Shown: positions 51,241 to 59,743 of the stretch, one piece after another
Numbering within the stretch: the first letter of the stretch is position 1
Layout: the number at the start of each line of letters is the position of its first letter
NCBI GenBank assembly: GCA_040755395.1
Contig: JBFMAX010000014.1
Coordinates: 1 to 64,000, forward strand
DNA from: Nitrospirota bacterium
GTDB lineage: Bacteria; Nitrospirota; Nitrospiria; Nitrospirales; Nitrospiraceae
Length of the DNA stretch: 64,000 nucleotides
Direction: 5' to 3'
Program-made: the position numbers and the translations under genes
Notes under the pieces: model-generated
What the model saw: only the letters and a program-made list of their open reading frames with translations
Database searches by the model: none
What the model was told of the DNA's origin: nothing

Positions 51241-52959
51241 ATGCTGGTCCTGGGTCTGTCGAACATGCGGGATGCGGCCGCCGCGCTCGTCCGGGATGGA
51301 CGGATTGTGGCGGCGGCCGAAGAGGAGCGGTTCGTCCGCGTCAAACACGTGACCGCCTTACCCCTGCAGGCGATTCGCTATTGCCTGCGCGAAGCCGGGG
51401 TGCGGCTCGACGAGGTGGACGCGATCGCCGTTCCGTGGAAGTACTGGGTGCTGGGACGCCGAGCGGCGCTGGCGCTCGGGTCGATGCTGCGGTCTCCGCA
51501 GCTCTTCCGGGTGAAGGGCCGGCGGAGCCTCGAACGGCTCAGCCGGGAGTGGGCGGAGCTGGTGTTCCTGAAGCGCCGGCTGAGCCGGCACCTCGGCGGC
51601 GTCGACCGCCGTCCGGTGTTTTTGGATCACCATCTCTGTCATGCCGCGAGCGCTTTCCTGGTGTCGCCCTTCGAGCGGGCGGCGATCTTGGTGGTCGACG
51701 GGGCGTCCGAATCGCATACCGTGATGCTGGCGGCGGGGGAAGGACAGGACATCCGCGTGCTGAAACGGATCGCGTTGCCGCATTCCCTCGGACAATTCTA
51801 TGCCGCCGTCACGTCGTTTCTGGGGTTTCGTCCGGACTACGATGAGTACATCGTGATGGGGCTCGCCGCCTACGGGGAGCCCACATTCGCGCCCCTGCTC
51901 CGCGCCCACATATTGCCTCTGCGGCCGGACGGCGAATTTCGGCTGAACACCGGATTGCTGGACTTTCACCTGGCGCGGGTGCGGATCTTTTCGCCCGAGT
52001 TGATCCGCTTGCTGGGGCCGAATCGGCGCCCCGGTGAAGAGATCACCCAGCGCCACCGCGACATCGCCGCCAGCGCGCAATTGGTGTTGGAAGACACGTT
52101 GCTGCACCTGGCTCGCTCGCTGTACGCGGGCACTCGCGCCCAATCGCTCTGTCTGGCCGGAGGCGTCGCCTACAACTGCGTAGCGAACAGCCGGCTGCTC
52201 CGGGAAACGGATTTCCGGCGGATCTATGTCCAGCCGGCGGCGGGGGACTCGGGTGCGGCCTTGGGCGCCGCGCTCCGGTGGACGTCCCGTTGCGGCGGGA
52301 TGCCCGACCGGGACGTGATGCGGTCGGCGTATCTGGGGCCCGCATTCGACGAACAGGAGTGCCGGCGCGCGCTCGATCGGGCCGGCTTGATCGCCGCCGC
52401 GCTGCCGGAGGGCGAGCTGTGTGAACGCACCGCGGCGGAACTGGCACGAGGCCGCCTCGTCTTCTGGTTCCAGGGCCGAATGGAGTGGGGCCCGCGCGCG
52501 CTGGGCAACCGCAGCCTCTTGGCGGATCCGCGGCGCGAAGACATGCGCGAACTGATCAACGCCAAGGTGAAGTTGCGGGAATGGTTTCGCCCGTTTGCGC
52601 CGTCGGTCTTGGAAGAGCGCGCCGGAGACTATTTCGATCCACCGTCGCCGTCGCCCTTCATGCTCCTCACCGCACGGGTGTTGCCGGCCGCCAAGGGTCT
52701 CATCCCCGCGGTCACCCACGTGGACGGAACCGCCCGGGTGCACACCGTCGATCGCGAGTCCAATCCGCGCTTCCGGAAATTGCTGGAAGCCTTCGAACGT
52801 CGGACCGGGGTGCCGGTCCTGCTCAACACCTCCTTTAACGTGAACGAGCCGATCGTGTGCACACCGGACGACGCGATCCGTTGTTTCCTCCGCACGGGCG
52901 TCGACTGGCTGGTGTTGGACAATCTGCTGGTCGGGCGACCGGAGGCCGTCACGCGGTAA
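51241..52959 (+). CDS. NodU/CmcH-type carbamoyltransferase
   Basis: 572 residues. N-terminal ASKHA-like domain ('MLVLGLSNMRDAAAALVRDG', 'FLDHHLCHAASAFLVSPFE', 'CLAGGVAYNCVANSRLL') and C-terminal domain ('WFQGRMEWGPRALGNRSLLA', 'VPVLLNTSFNVNEPIVCTPD'), all typical. It uses carbamoyl phosphate and ATP to carbamoylate a hydroxyl on a sugar or secondary metabolite. The ATG at 51241 gives the family N-terminus. With the next two genes it forms a small cell-surface/glycan-modification group (inference). Confidence 0.92.
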   Translation: MLVLGLSNMRDAAAALVRDGRIVAAAEEERFVRVKHVTALPLQAIRYCLREAGVRLDEVDAIAVPWKYWVLGRRAALALGSMLRSPQLFRVKGRRSLERLSREWAELVFLKRRLSRHLGGVDRRPVFLDHHLCHAASAFLVSPFERAAILVVDGASESHTVMLAAGEGQDIRVLKRIALPHSLGQFYAAVTSFLGFRPDYDEYIVMGLAAYGEPTFAPLLRAHILPLRPDGEFRLNTGLLDFHLARVRIFSPELIRLLGPNRRPGEEITQRHRDIAASAQLVLEDTLLHLARSLYAGTRAQSLCLAGGVAYNCVANSRLLRETDFRRIYVQPAAGDSGAALGAALRWTSRCGGMPDRDVMRSAYLGPAFDEQECRRALDRAGLIAAALPEGELCERTAAELARGRLVFWFQGRMEWGPRALGNRSLLADPRREDMRELINAKVKLREWFRPFAPSVLEERAGDYFDPPSPSPFMLLTARVLPAAKGLIPAVTHVDGTARVHTVDRESNPRFRKLLEAFERRTGVPVLLNTSFNVNEPIVCTPDDAIRCFLRTGVDWLVLDNLLVGRPEAVTR

Positions 52960-52997
52960 CCGTTGAACGTGATGGTTTGTGCGCGGACGTACTCTCC

Positions 52998-54533
52998 GTG
53001 GCGATTCGCGATTTACGTGAAACGAAGAACCCGGCTTCGGGTTTTCCCGCCCTCGACGCGCTGCTGCTTTTCTTCATTCTGAACCTCGCGCTCCAACCCC
53101 TCGTCGAACCCGACTTCGGCTGGCACTTGCGGACGGGGCTCGATCTGATCCGTCAGGGATGGCGATTGCCGGCCACCGATCCCTATTCCCACACCATGCC
53201 CGATTGGCCTTGGGTGGAGCACGCGTGGCTCACGGACGGGCTCATCGCCGCCATCTTTCAGGGTCCGGGTCCGGTCGGCCCGTTGGGGGTCATCCTGTTG
53301 TTCTCGGCGGTGACGATCGGCGCATGCTGGACGGCTGTGGGAGCGGCGGAGACCGGGCGGACGCAAAAACTCGTCGCCGTCGCCGTCGTCCTCTGGGTGG
53401 CCTTGCCGTTCCTGGGCGCCAGGACGCAACTGGTGACCCTCCTGGGGATGGCGCTCGCGCTCCGAACCGTTCACCATGCCCGCTTCGCCGGACGAGGCCG
53501 CTGGTGGGTGCTGCCGCCGTTGTTTCTGCTCTGGGCCAATCTCCATGGCGGGTTTACGGCCGGGCTGTTCCTGCTGGGATTGATCCTGAGCGCCTCCGCG
53601 ATCATGCGATGGATCGTCTCCCGCCGGCCATGGCTGGAGGATCGTCTCGATGAACCGGTCATGCCCGGGCGCGAGATCGGTCGGTTCGCCGTTGCCCTGG
53701 CCGCATCGGCATTGGTGACGCTTATCAATCCCTACGGCTGGCGACTGTATGCGGAAATCTATGCGTCGCTGAACGACCGCTTCATGATTGACGTGTTACA
53801 CGAGTGGCAGCCAGTCTCCCTCCAGAGCCGCGCCGGGCTTGTCTACGTCGCCTATGTGCTCGGACTCGGCTTGACCGGCTTCTGCTGCTATCGCCGGGTC
53901 GAACCGGTTCGCTGGACCGTCCTCCTCGTCTTTCTCGTCCTCTCCTTGCAACATTGGCGGAATGTGCCGCTCTTTCTCATCGTCAGCCTGCCGTGGTGCG
54001 CGGAACAAGTGGCCACGGTGACTGAACGAGCGACGCGATTCCTACCGGCGCGGGTCTCCCGGACCAAGGCCTGGCTGTTGGCCGCGACGGTCGTCATGGG
54101 CCTCCTGATGGGGCTGGCCGGGCCGGACCATCTCCGACGGGTGGCGCTCTCGGGACTCGATCCCGGCGAGTTCTTCCGCCAGACCGACTACCCCATCGAG
54201 GCGGTGCAGTGGGTGCAAACGCATCGCGATCAGGTGGGGACCAGGCTGTACAACGACTACGGCTATGGAGGGTTCCTGCTCTGGTGGCTCCCGGAAGAGA
54301 AGATTTTTATCGACGGCCGCATGCCAGCCTGGCGGATCGGCGATCGGTGGATTTTTTATGACTACGTCGCGTTGACGAACTGGGACCCTCCGGCGCTGGG
54401 CGTGCTCGACAAGTACGGGGTCGACTGGGCGCTCGTTCGCCGCGGGAGCCCGCTGGACCAAGCCCTTCGGCGCGAAGCCGGTTGGCACCCGGTGTACGAA
54501 GACGCCAAGGCCGTCATTTACGTGAGAAAGTGA
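52998..54533 (+). CDS. Polytopic membrane protein (GT-C-like glycosyltransferase candidate)
   Basis: 511 residues from a GTG at 52998, or a TTG at 52977. About eleven hydrophobic segments. The first extracytoplasmic loop ('EPDFGWHLRTG', 'DPYSHTMPDWPWVEHAWL') is shared with uncharacterised GT-C-like membrane proteins. The tail 'YNDYGYGGFLLWWLPEEKIF' is another recurrent motif of that group. No confirmed substrate. It probably transfers a lipid-linked sugar in the periplasm. It follows the carbamoyltransferase by ~38 bp. Confidence 0.6.
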   Translation: MAIRDLRETKNPASGFPALDALLLFFILNLALQPLVEPDFGWHLRTGLDLIRQGWRLPATDPYSHTMPDWPWVEHAWLTDGLIAAIFQGPGPVGPLGVILLFSAVTIGACWTAVGAAETGRTQKLVAVAVVLWVALPFLGARTQLVTLLGMALALRTVHHARFAGRGRWWVLPPLFLLWANLHGGFTAGLFLLGLILSASAIMRWIVSRRPWLEDRLDEPVMPGREIGRFAVALAASALVTLINPYGWRLYAEIYASLNDRFMIDVLHEWQPVSLQSRAGLVYVAYVLGLGLTGFCCYRRVEPVRWTVLLVFLVLSLQHWRNVPLFLIVSLPWCAEQVATVTERATRFLPARVSRTKAWLLAATVVMGLLMGLAGPDHLRRVALSGLDPGEFFRQTDYPIEAVQWVQTHRDQVGTRLYNDYGYGGFLLWWLPEEKIFIDGRMPAWRIGDRWIFYDYVALTNWDPPALGVLDKYGVDWALVRRGSPLDQALRREAGWHPVYEDAKAVIYVRK

Positions 54534-54539
54534 GGGAAT

Positions 54540-55424
54540 TTAAGAAGGCGGGGAGCCGGGATGGCTCAGCACGACGTCGGCGGCGTGCGGCAACGACCCG
54601 GCGGGGGCATACCGTCCCTGCGCGTCGCTGCGTCGGATGGCGAAGAGGTCGCGCACCATGCGAAGGCCGTCGCGGACGACCTGGACTTTCGAACCCGGCT
54701 GATCAGCCCAGTTGACCGGAACCTCCGCGATGCGATAGCCGCGGCGTTGGGCGACGTAGAGCAGTTCGAGGTCGAAGCCATACCCGTTGATGCTGGCGAC
54801 CGAAAACAGGTCCTGGGCGACGGACCTCCGAAACAACTTGAACCCGCACTGGGTGTCGGCGATGCCGACGATGCCCGCGCGCCGGACCAGCATGTTGAAG
54901 AGCGCCCCCAACACGCTGCGATGCCATCGCGCGCGAACCGTGTAACGCGGATCGCGGGAGGCGAGCGTGCGGGAACCGATGGCCAGATCGGCCCCGTCGA
55001 TCACGGCCTGTTCCAACCGCTGAAGCTCTTCGATCGGGGTCGCGCCGTCCGCATCGGTGAACAGGAGCAGCCGGCCTCTGGCCTCCAGCATGCCCTTGCG
55101 CACGGCCGCGCCCTTCCCTTGATTCGCCGGCAACCGGATCAGTCGGACCGCCTGGCACTCGGCGCCGAAACGTTCGACCACGGCCGCGGTGCCATCCCGA
55201 CTGCCGTCGTCCACCACAAGAACCTCGTAAGGCGCGCCATGCCGGTCGAGGTAGCGCACAAGACGGTGAAGGGAGGGGAAAATGCGCGCCGCTTCGTTGT
55301 AGGCCGGAACAATGACCGAAAGATCCGGGAGGAACGAAGGATGTCGCACAGGCATCGGACGCTCCGAGGGTCGCCACCCTGCCGCTTCTCCACCGTAGAT
55401 GGTCGAGGGCGGTTGAGCCGCCAC
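54540..55424 (-). CDS. Family 2 glycosyltransferase (dolichyl-phosphate-sugar synthase type)
   Basis: 294 residues. GT-A core: 'LSVIVPAYNEAARIFPSL', 'EVLVVDDGSRDGTAAVV', 'LLLFTDADGATPI' (DxD-like) and 'DTQCGFKLFRRSV'. The family makes polyprenyl-phosphate-linked sugars for GT-C enzymes. The GT-C-like membrane protein converges on it (6 bp apart), which supports that role. The likely start is 'MPVRHPSFLPDL' (M24). No membrane helix at the C-terminus. Confidence 0.88.
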   Translation of the reverse strand: MAAQPPSTIYGGEAAGWRPSERPMPVRHPSFLPDLSVIVPAYNEAARIFPSLHRLVRYLDRHGAPYEVLVVDDGSRDGTAAVVERFGAECQAVRLIRLPANQGKGAAVRKGMLEARGRLLLFTDADGATPIEELQRLEQAVIDGADLAIGSRTLASRDPRYTVRARWHRSVLGALFNMLVRRAGIVGIADTQCGFKLFRRSVAQDLFSVASINGYGFDLELLYVAQRRGYRIAEVPVNWADQPGSKVQVVRDGLRMVRDLFAIRRSDAQGRYAPAGSLPHAADVVLSHPGSPPS

Positions 55425-55551
55425 ACCCTAGCCGAGTCCGAAGTCGATTGCAAGGTCCGGAGGGGCTTGACAGATCCGTCGAACGGGAGCGAACGTATGT
55501 GTATGCTAAAGAGAAGTCCCGAGGCAGGCTGAACGACGGGAGGGGGGAATT

Positions 55552-56322
55552 ATGCGGATCCAAGTCAAAACCGTCTGTCTTGCGTTAGGGCTGCTCTCAC
55601 TGGCCGCCTGTGCGTCCGCGGTTCCTCCGAGCCGGATGGCCGATTATCTTGGCCCGCAGGCGATCACGGAACCGCCGGTCTCGCTTCTGCCCGCGGAGCG
55701 ACCCATTCACGCCGGGCTGGTCGTGATCGCCGATGCGTCGGCCCCGGATGCAGCCCCGTCTCCGCCGGACGAAGCGGTGAACCGGCTGGCTCAGACCCTG
55801 AAGGAACAGATCAGTCAACATCTTCCGATCGCCATCGACAAGATTCTCCCCGCCGATGACCTCAAACCCACAGGAGACATCGCCTCGTTCCGCGAGTTGG
55901 GCAAGCGGTACGGCGTGGACTATTTGGCCGTCGCGGTGCTCTCCAGTACCGAGCAAGAATATCCGATCTACGTGTTTCTCGGATGGACGACGCATATGCA
56001 ACCGGGGTTCCGGCGCGATAACTGGTCGTTGATCGAAGTCGCGTTGATCGACGTCAACGCCGGCCGGTCTTTGCTGCATGCGGAGGGGCGCGCGTGGGCG
56101 ACGCTCGACAGTCCGTCGGCTCCCGGAATCAACCAATGGTATCCCGTGGTGTATCTCCGACCGCAGGATCCCGAGCGACGCTTCTGGCCGCCGACCTTCG
56201 AAGGTGCGCCGAACACTCTGCGCGTCGTATCCATGAACCAGGCCGCAAAACGTCTCATCTTGAGTCTCCAGGATGCCTGGCTCCACAAGCGACGGACAGA
56301 AATGAATCCGGCCCAGGGATAA
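55552..56322 (+). CDS. Hypothetical lipoprotein
   Basis: 256 residues. Lipobox 'LSLAAC' (Cys20). The mature part contains 'PDEAVNRLAQTLKEQISQHL' and 'ELGKRYGVDYLAVAVLSSTE', a pattern seen in periplasmic lipoproteins that sense or bind something through a Rossmann-like half, but I recognise no family. A TTGACA at 55467 lies upstream without a good -10. Terminator-like hairpin downstream. Confidence 0.6.
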   Translation: MRIQVKTVCLALGLLSLAACASAVPPSRMADYLGPQAITEPPVSLLPAERPIHAGLVVIADASAPDAAPSPPDEAVNRLAQTLKEQISQHLPIAIDKILPADDLKPTGDIASFRELGKRYGVDYLAVAVLSSTEQEYPIYVFLGWTTHMQPGFRRDNWSLIEVALIDVNAGRSLLHAEGRAWATLDSPSAPGINQWYPVVYLRPQDPERRFWPPTFEGAPNTLRVVSMNQAAKRLILSLQDAWLHKRRTEMNPAQG

Positions 56323-56373
56323 CCACGGGGCATGACCTTTGGAGCCATTTGACAGGACGAACAGACTCAACGG

Positions 56374-56444
56374 CGAGCAGCGAATAGCCGATAGCGAATA
56401 GCTCGGAACTCTTTCCTGTTTGCTACGGCTACCCGCTATTTTCT
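56374..56444. repeat. Word repeat, family B, inverted arrangement
   Basis: CGAGCAGCGAATAGCCGATAGCGAATAGC on the left; the right half (56420-56443, TTTGCTACGGCTACCCGCTATT) is the opposite-strand version. It fills the gap before a terminator-like hairpin and the htrA promoter. Confidence 0.7.
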
Positions 56445-56456
56445 AAAAAAGGACGA

Positions 56457-56493
56457 TCCCTTCTCGGCGAGGCTTTTTCTCGCCCAGAAGGGA
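56457..56493 (+). terminator. Probable intrinsic terminator of the lipoprotein gene
   Basis: TCCCTTCTCGGCGAG (56457-56471) pairs with CTCGCCCAGAAGGGA (56479-56493), 14 of 15 bp, T-rich loop, followed by CTTTTAG. A short T-tract makes this a moderate terminator. Confidence 0.6.
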
Positions 56494-56503
56494 CTTTTAG
56501 TCT

Positions 56504-56533
56504 TTGAAGGCGGTTCGGTGAATGGTGTACAAT
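56504..56533 (+). promoter_or_regulatory. Sigma-70 promoter for htrA
   Basis: TTGAAG (56504-56509), 18-nt spacer, TACAAT (56528-56533), ~108 nt before the htrA start. The rest of the 56323-56641 gap holds only the family-B repeat and the hairpin. Confidence 0.75.
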
Positions 56534-56641
56534 CACCTTTCGCAGAACGCAAGAAACCGGATCAGTGAGGTTTAAGGGGACAAGAGCGATCGCATTCCGT
56601 GGCCCCGTGCTCGGACCAGGTGAGTCGAGGAAATCATCATC

Positions 56642-58171
56642 ATGAAGCATATCAGCAATGCGGAGGAATCCGTTATGGGACATCGAGATCAACGAGCTCT
56701 CGCTGTGGGCTCAGCTTTTTTCATGGGCTTGGTAGCTGTGGCTGGGATCGCCTTTCAGCACGTCACCACGGCTGACGCGGCAGGTGTGCCGCCGGCGTTT
56801 GCTCAAGGGTTCTCGGAAATCGTGAAGCGGGTGACTCCGGCGGTGGTCAACATCGCCGTGACCGGCGGCGGGGAGGGGCGCCGCGAAGGCCGACGCCCGT
56901 TGCCGCCCGGTCCGTTCGGAGGACCCCCGGGAGAAGAGCCTCCGGGAGCCGAGCCGCCCGGCCCTCCGCCGTTTCCTCCCGGTCCCCGTCATCCGGACCA
57001 GAGCGCAGGCTCCGGTGTCATTTTGGACCCGAACGGCTACATCGTGACCAACAATCATGTGGTCGAGAACGCTTCCCAGATCACGGTGACCTTGAGCGAC
57101 CGGCGGGAATTCACGGCGAAAGTCGTCGGGTCCGATCCCAAGACCGATCTGGCGGTGATCAAGATCGACGCGAAGGATCTCCCTTACCTGAAGTGGGCGG
57201 ACTACGAGAAATTGCAGGTCGGCGACATCGTCCTGGCGATAGGCAGCCCGTTCGGGCTGAGCTCGAGCGTCACGCTGGGCATTATCAGCGCGCTCGGTCG
57301 CGGCAATGTCGGGATCGCGGATTATGAGGACTTCATCCAGACCGATGCGGCGATCAATCCCGGCAACTCGGGCGGCGCGCTGGTGAACATGAATGGCGAG
57401 TTGATCGGCATCAACACCGCGATCTTCTCGCGGACGGGCGGATCGGAGGGCATTGGGTTCGCCATTCCCAGCAGCATCGCCGTCGATATCGTCGACAGCC
57501 TGGTGAAGACCGGCAAAGTCGTGCGTGGGTGGATGGGGGTGGCCATTCAGGAGATCACGCCGGCGTTGGCCAAGTCGTTCAAGATTCCGGATCAGCGGAA
57601 GGGCGTGCTGATCAGCGACGTGAACGAAAACGGACCGTCCGCCGCGGCGGGGATCAAGCGCGGAGACGTGGTCATTGCGTTCAACGGCAAAGAAGTGCAG
57701 AGCGTGAGCCAACTGCGCAACATGGTCGCGCGCACGGTCGTGGGGAAAGATGCGGAGGTCAAGATTCTTCGCGACGGCAAGGAACAGACGATCAAGGTCA
57801 AGGTCGCCGAGCGGCCGTCCGACGAGGTGCTGGCTCGGAGAGAACCCCCTCCGCCTCCAACCGAAACCGTGAAACCGCCGGACAACGTGTTGGCCGCCAT
57901 CCGGGTCCAGCCGCTCGATCCGGCGATGATGAGCCAGTTGAACCTGCCGGCCAAAACGACGGGCGTCGTGATCAACCAGGTCGAAGCCGGAAGTCCGGCC
58001 GAAGCGGCCGGCCTGCAGCGGGGAGACGTCATTCAGGAGATCAACCATGAGGTCATCAAGAGCATGGAGGATTACCAGAAGGCGTCGGCCAAGATTAAGA
58101 AAGAGGAAATGGTCGTGCTGCTGCTCAGCCGGCAGGGGAACAACCTGTTCGTGGCGGTAAATCCGAAGTAA
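56642..58171 (+). CDS. HtrA/DegP-family periplasmic serine protease
   Basis: 509 residues from 56642 (an alternative Met is residue 12). Signal/anchor helix (~20-42). Trypsin-like domain with the triad His139 ('TNNHVVEN'), Asp169 ('KTDLAVIK') and Ser243 ('GNSGGALV'). Two PDZ domains (~290-385 and ~415-505). Between the anchor and the protease domain lies an unusual Pro/Gly-rich linker (about 85-120, 'GPFGGPPGEEPPGAEPPGPP'). It degrades misfolded envelope proteins. The gene has its own promoter and precedes tatC. Confidence 0.95.
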   Translation: MKHISNAEESVMGHRDQRALAVGSAFFMGLVAVAGIAFQHVTTADAAGVPPAFAQGFSEIVKRVTPAVVNIAVTGGGEGRREGRRPLPPGPFGGPPGEEPPGAEPPGPPPFPPGPRHPDQSAGSGVILDPNGYIVTNNHVVENASQITVTLSDRREFTAKVVGSDPKTDLAVIKIDAKDLPYLKWADYEKLQVGDIVLAIGSPFGLSSSVTLGIISALGRGNVGIADYEDFIQTDAAINPGNSGGALVNMNGELIGINTAIFSRTGGSEGIGFAIPSSIAVDIVDSLVKTGKVVRGWMGVAIQEITPALAKSFKIPDQRKGVLISDVNENGPSAAAGIKRGDVVIAFNGKEVQSVSQLRNMVARTVVGKDAEVKILRDGKEQTIKVKVAERPSDEVLARREPPPPPTETVKPPDNVLAAIRVQPLDPAMMSQLNLPAKTTGVVINQVEAGSPAEAAGLQRGDVIQEINHEVIKSMEDYQKASAKIKKEEMVVLLLSRQGNNLFVAVNPK

Positions 58172-58172
58172 T

Positions 58173-58245
58173 CAGCGAACAGCCGACGGCCGTCAGCGGC
58201 AGGGTTCCTGAGCTGATGGCTGATAGCTGGTAGCTGAGGGCTGTG
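58173..58245. repeat. Word repeat, family B variant, between htrA and tatC
   Basis: CAGCGAACAGCCGACGGCCGTCAGC followed by GAGCTGATGGCTGATAGCTGGTAGCTGAGGGCT. It starts right after the htrA stop and ends just before the tatC start. Confidence 0.65.
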
Positions 58246-58249
58246 GAGT

Positions 58250-59194
58250 ATGGCTGACGGCCTGAAAAAGTTCGAAAAGTGGCTGCACGACTCTGTCTTC
58301 AAGCCGCTCGAAGACAAGAAGATGCCGGTCATGGAGCACCTGGTCGAGCTCCAGGTCCGGCTGACCCGGGCGGTTATCGCCACGGGAATCGTCTTCGTCG
58401 TCACGTTCTTCTATGCCGACACCCTCGTGCAGTGGCTGCGGGTCCCGCTCCAGAACATGTTCGTGCCGGGGTCCCTGACCTGGGTCCCGACCGATCTTCC
58501 GACCGTGCCCTTTGTGTTCCTCGCTCCCGCCGAAGCACTGTGGCAGAACGTCAAGGTCGCCGGTCTCTTCGCGGTCGTCCTGGCCACGCCCTATATTCTC
58601 TGGGAAATCTGGCAGTTCGTCGTGCCGGGGTTGCATGTCCATGAGCGACGATTCGTCGGGCCGTTCGTGCTGCTCAGTACCGCCGCGTTCTACGCCGGCG
58701 TGCTGTTCTCTTTTTTCTTTGTCCTGCCGTTCGCGCTGAACTTTCTGATTTCCTACGGCGTCAATGCGGGGTTCATTCCGCAACTCTCGATCGCGCAGTA
58801 TGTGGGATTCGCCCTGTGGTTCCTGATGGTCTTCGGGGTGATTTTCGAAGTCCCGTTGGCCATCACGCTGATGGCGAAGCTGGGCTGGGTCGATGCGCCG
58901 TTTCTTAAACGCTACCGAAAATGGGCCTTCCTGGGAGCGTTTCTCGTTGCGGCGATCCTGACGCCGACGCCCGATCCGTTCAATCAGTGCATCATGGCGC
59001 TGCCGATGTATTTCTTCTATGAAGTCGGCATCGTGAGCGCGGGCGTGTTCGGCAAGAAGCGTCCGGCTCAGGAGGCGCAGACCGTCACGAGCGTAGCGAC
59101 GACTGGAACGAAACCGGTCGCGCCGATGCCGAAACCGGCGATGGCGGCGGAGGGCGAATATGTGGGGGTGCCCACGGCAGGGCACCGACGCTGA
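58250..59194 (+). CDS. tatC: Twin-arginine translocase subunit TatC
   Basis: 314 residues with six membrane segments. 'MPVMEHLVELQVRLTRAVIA' contains the TatC N-terminal signature, and 'PFALNFLISYG', 'GVIFEVPLAITLMAKLGWVD' and 'AFLVAAILTPTPDPFNQ' follow. The C-terminal ~50 residues form an extra soluble tail. It recognises twin-arginine signal peptides and exports folded, cofactor-bearing proteins. The following molybdenum-cofactor genes fit that use. Confidence 0.95.
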   Translation: MADGLKKFEKWLHDSVFKPLEDKKMPVMEHLVELQVRLTRAVIATGIVFVVTFFYADTLVQWLRVPLQNMFVPGSLTWVPTDLPTVPFVFLAPAEALWQNVKVAGLFAVVLATPYILWEIWQFVVPGLHVHERRFVGPFVLLSTAAFYAGVLFSFFFVLPFALNFLISYGVNAGFIPQLSIAQYVGFALWFLMVFGVIFEVPLAITLMAKLGWVDAPFLKRYRKWAFLGAFLVAAILTPTPDPFNQCIMALPMYFFYEVGIVSAGVFGKKRPAQEAQTVTSVATTGTKPVAPMPKPAMAAEGEYVGVPTAGHRR

Positions 59195-59206
59195 CGGCAA
59201 GGTTCC

Positions 59207-59683
59207 ATGTTGAAGGTGGCCCTGCTCGTCATCAGCAGCAAGGTTGTGTCCGGACAGGAAACCGATACGGGGCGGGAGGAACTGGAGCGGATGGTCAGGG
59301 AGTTGCCGGGGACGGTCGCCGTTTATGCCTGCGTACCGGACGACCGGACGGCTATCCGCGAGCAACTGCTCAAGCTCTGCGACAGCGGAGAGCCGGACGT
59401 CGTTCTGACGATCGGCGGAACCGGAGTCCGCCAGGACGATTGGGCGCCGGAAGCGACGCGAGACGTGATCGAAAAGGAAATTCCCGGCATCGGCGAGGCG
59501 ATGCGAATGGAAAGCCTGAAAAAAATGCGGACGGCTATGCTGTCGCGTGGCACGGCCGGCATCAGGGGCTCGACGTTGATCGTCAATTTGCCGGGCAGTC
59601 CAAGGGGAGCCAAGGAAAACCTCGCCGTCATTTTGCCGATCCTGGACCACACGGTGGAGAAAATCGGGAAACGTCATGCGTAA
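59207..59683 (+). CDS. mog: Molybdopterin adenylyltransferase MogA/MoaB
   Basis: 158 residues. 'ALLVISSKVVSGQETDTG', 'DVVLTIGGTGVRQDDW' (the conserved GGTG), 'RGSTLIVNLPGSPRGAKENL' — MogA/MoaB signatures. It activates molybdopterin with AMP before MoeA inserts molybdenum. It starts 12 bp after tatC. The final residues precede a family-C repeat. Confidence 0.9.
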   Translation: MLKVALLVISSKVVSGQETDTGREELERMVRELPGTVAVYACVPDDRTAIREQLLKLCDSGEPDVVLTIGGTGVRQDDWAPEATRDVIEKEIPGIGEAMRMESLKKMRTAMLSRGTAGIRGSTLIVNLPGSPRGAKENLAVILPILDHTVEKIGKRHA

Positions 59684-59733
59684 TGCGTCTTGCCTGCAGC
59701 ATGCCCTGCGCATCACGTGTCACGCATTACGAG
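59680..59733. repeat. Word repeat, family C, inverted, between mogA and mrp
   Basis: CGTAATGCGT near 59684 and its reverse complement ACGCATTACG near 59722 flank GCATCACGTGTCACG-type words. It covers the mogA stop and ends before the mrp ribosome site. Confidence 0.65.
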
Positions 59734-59743
59734 GAGAAGAAAC

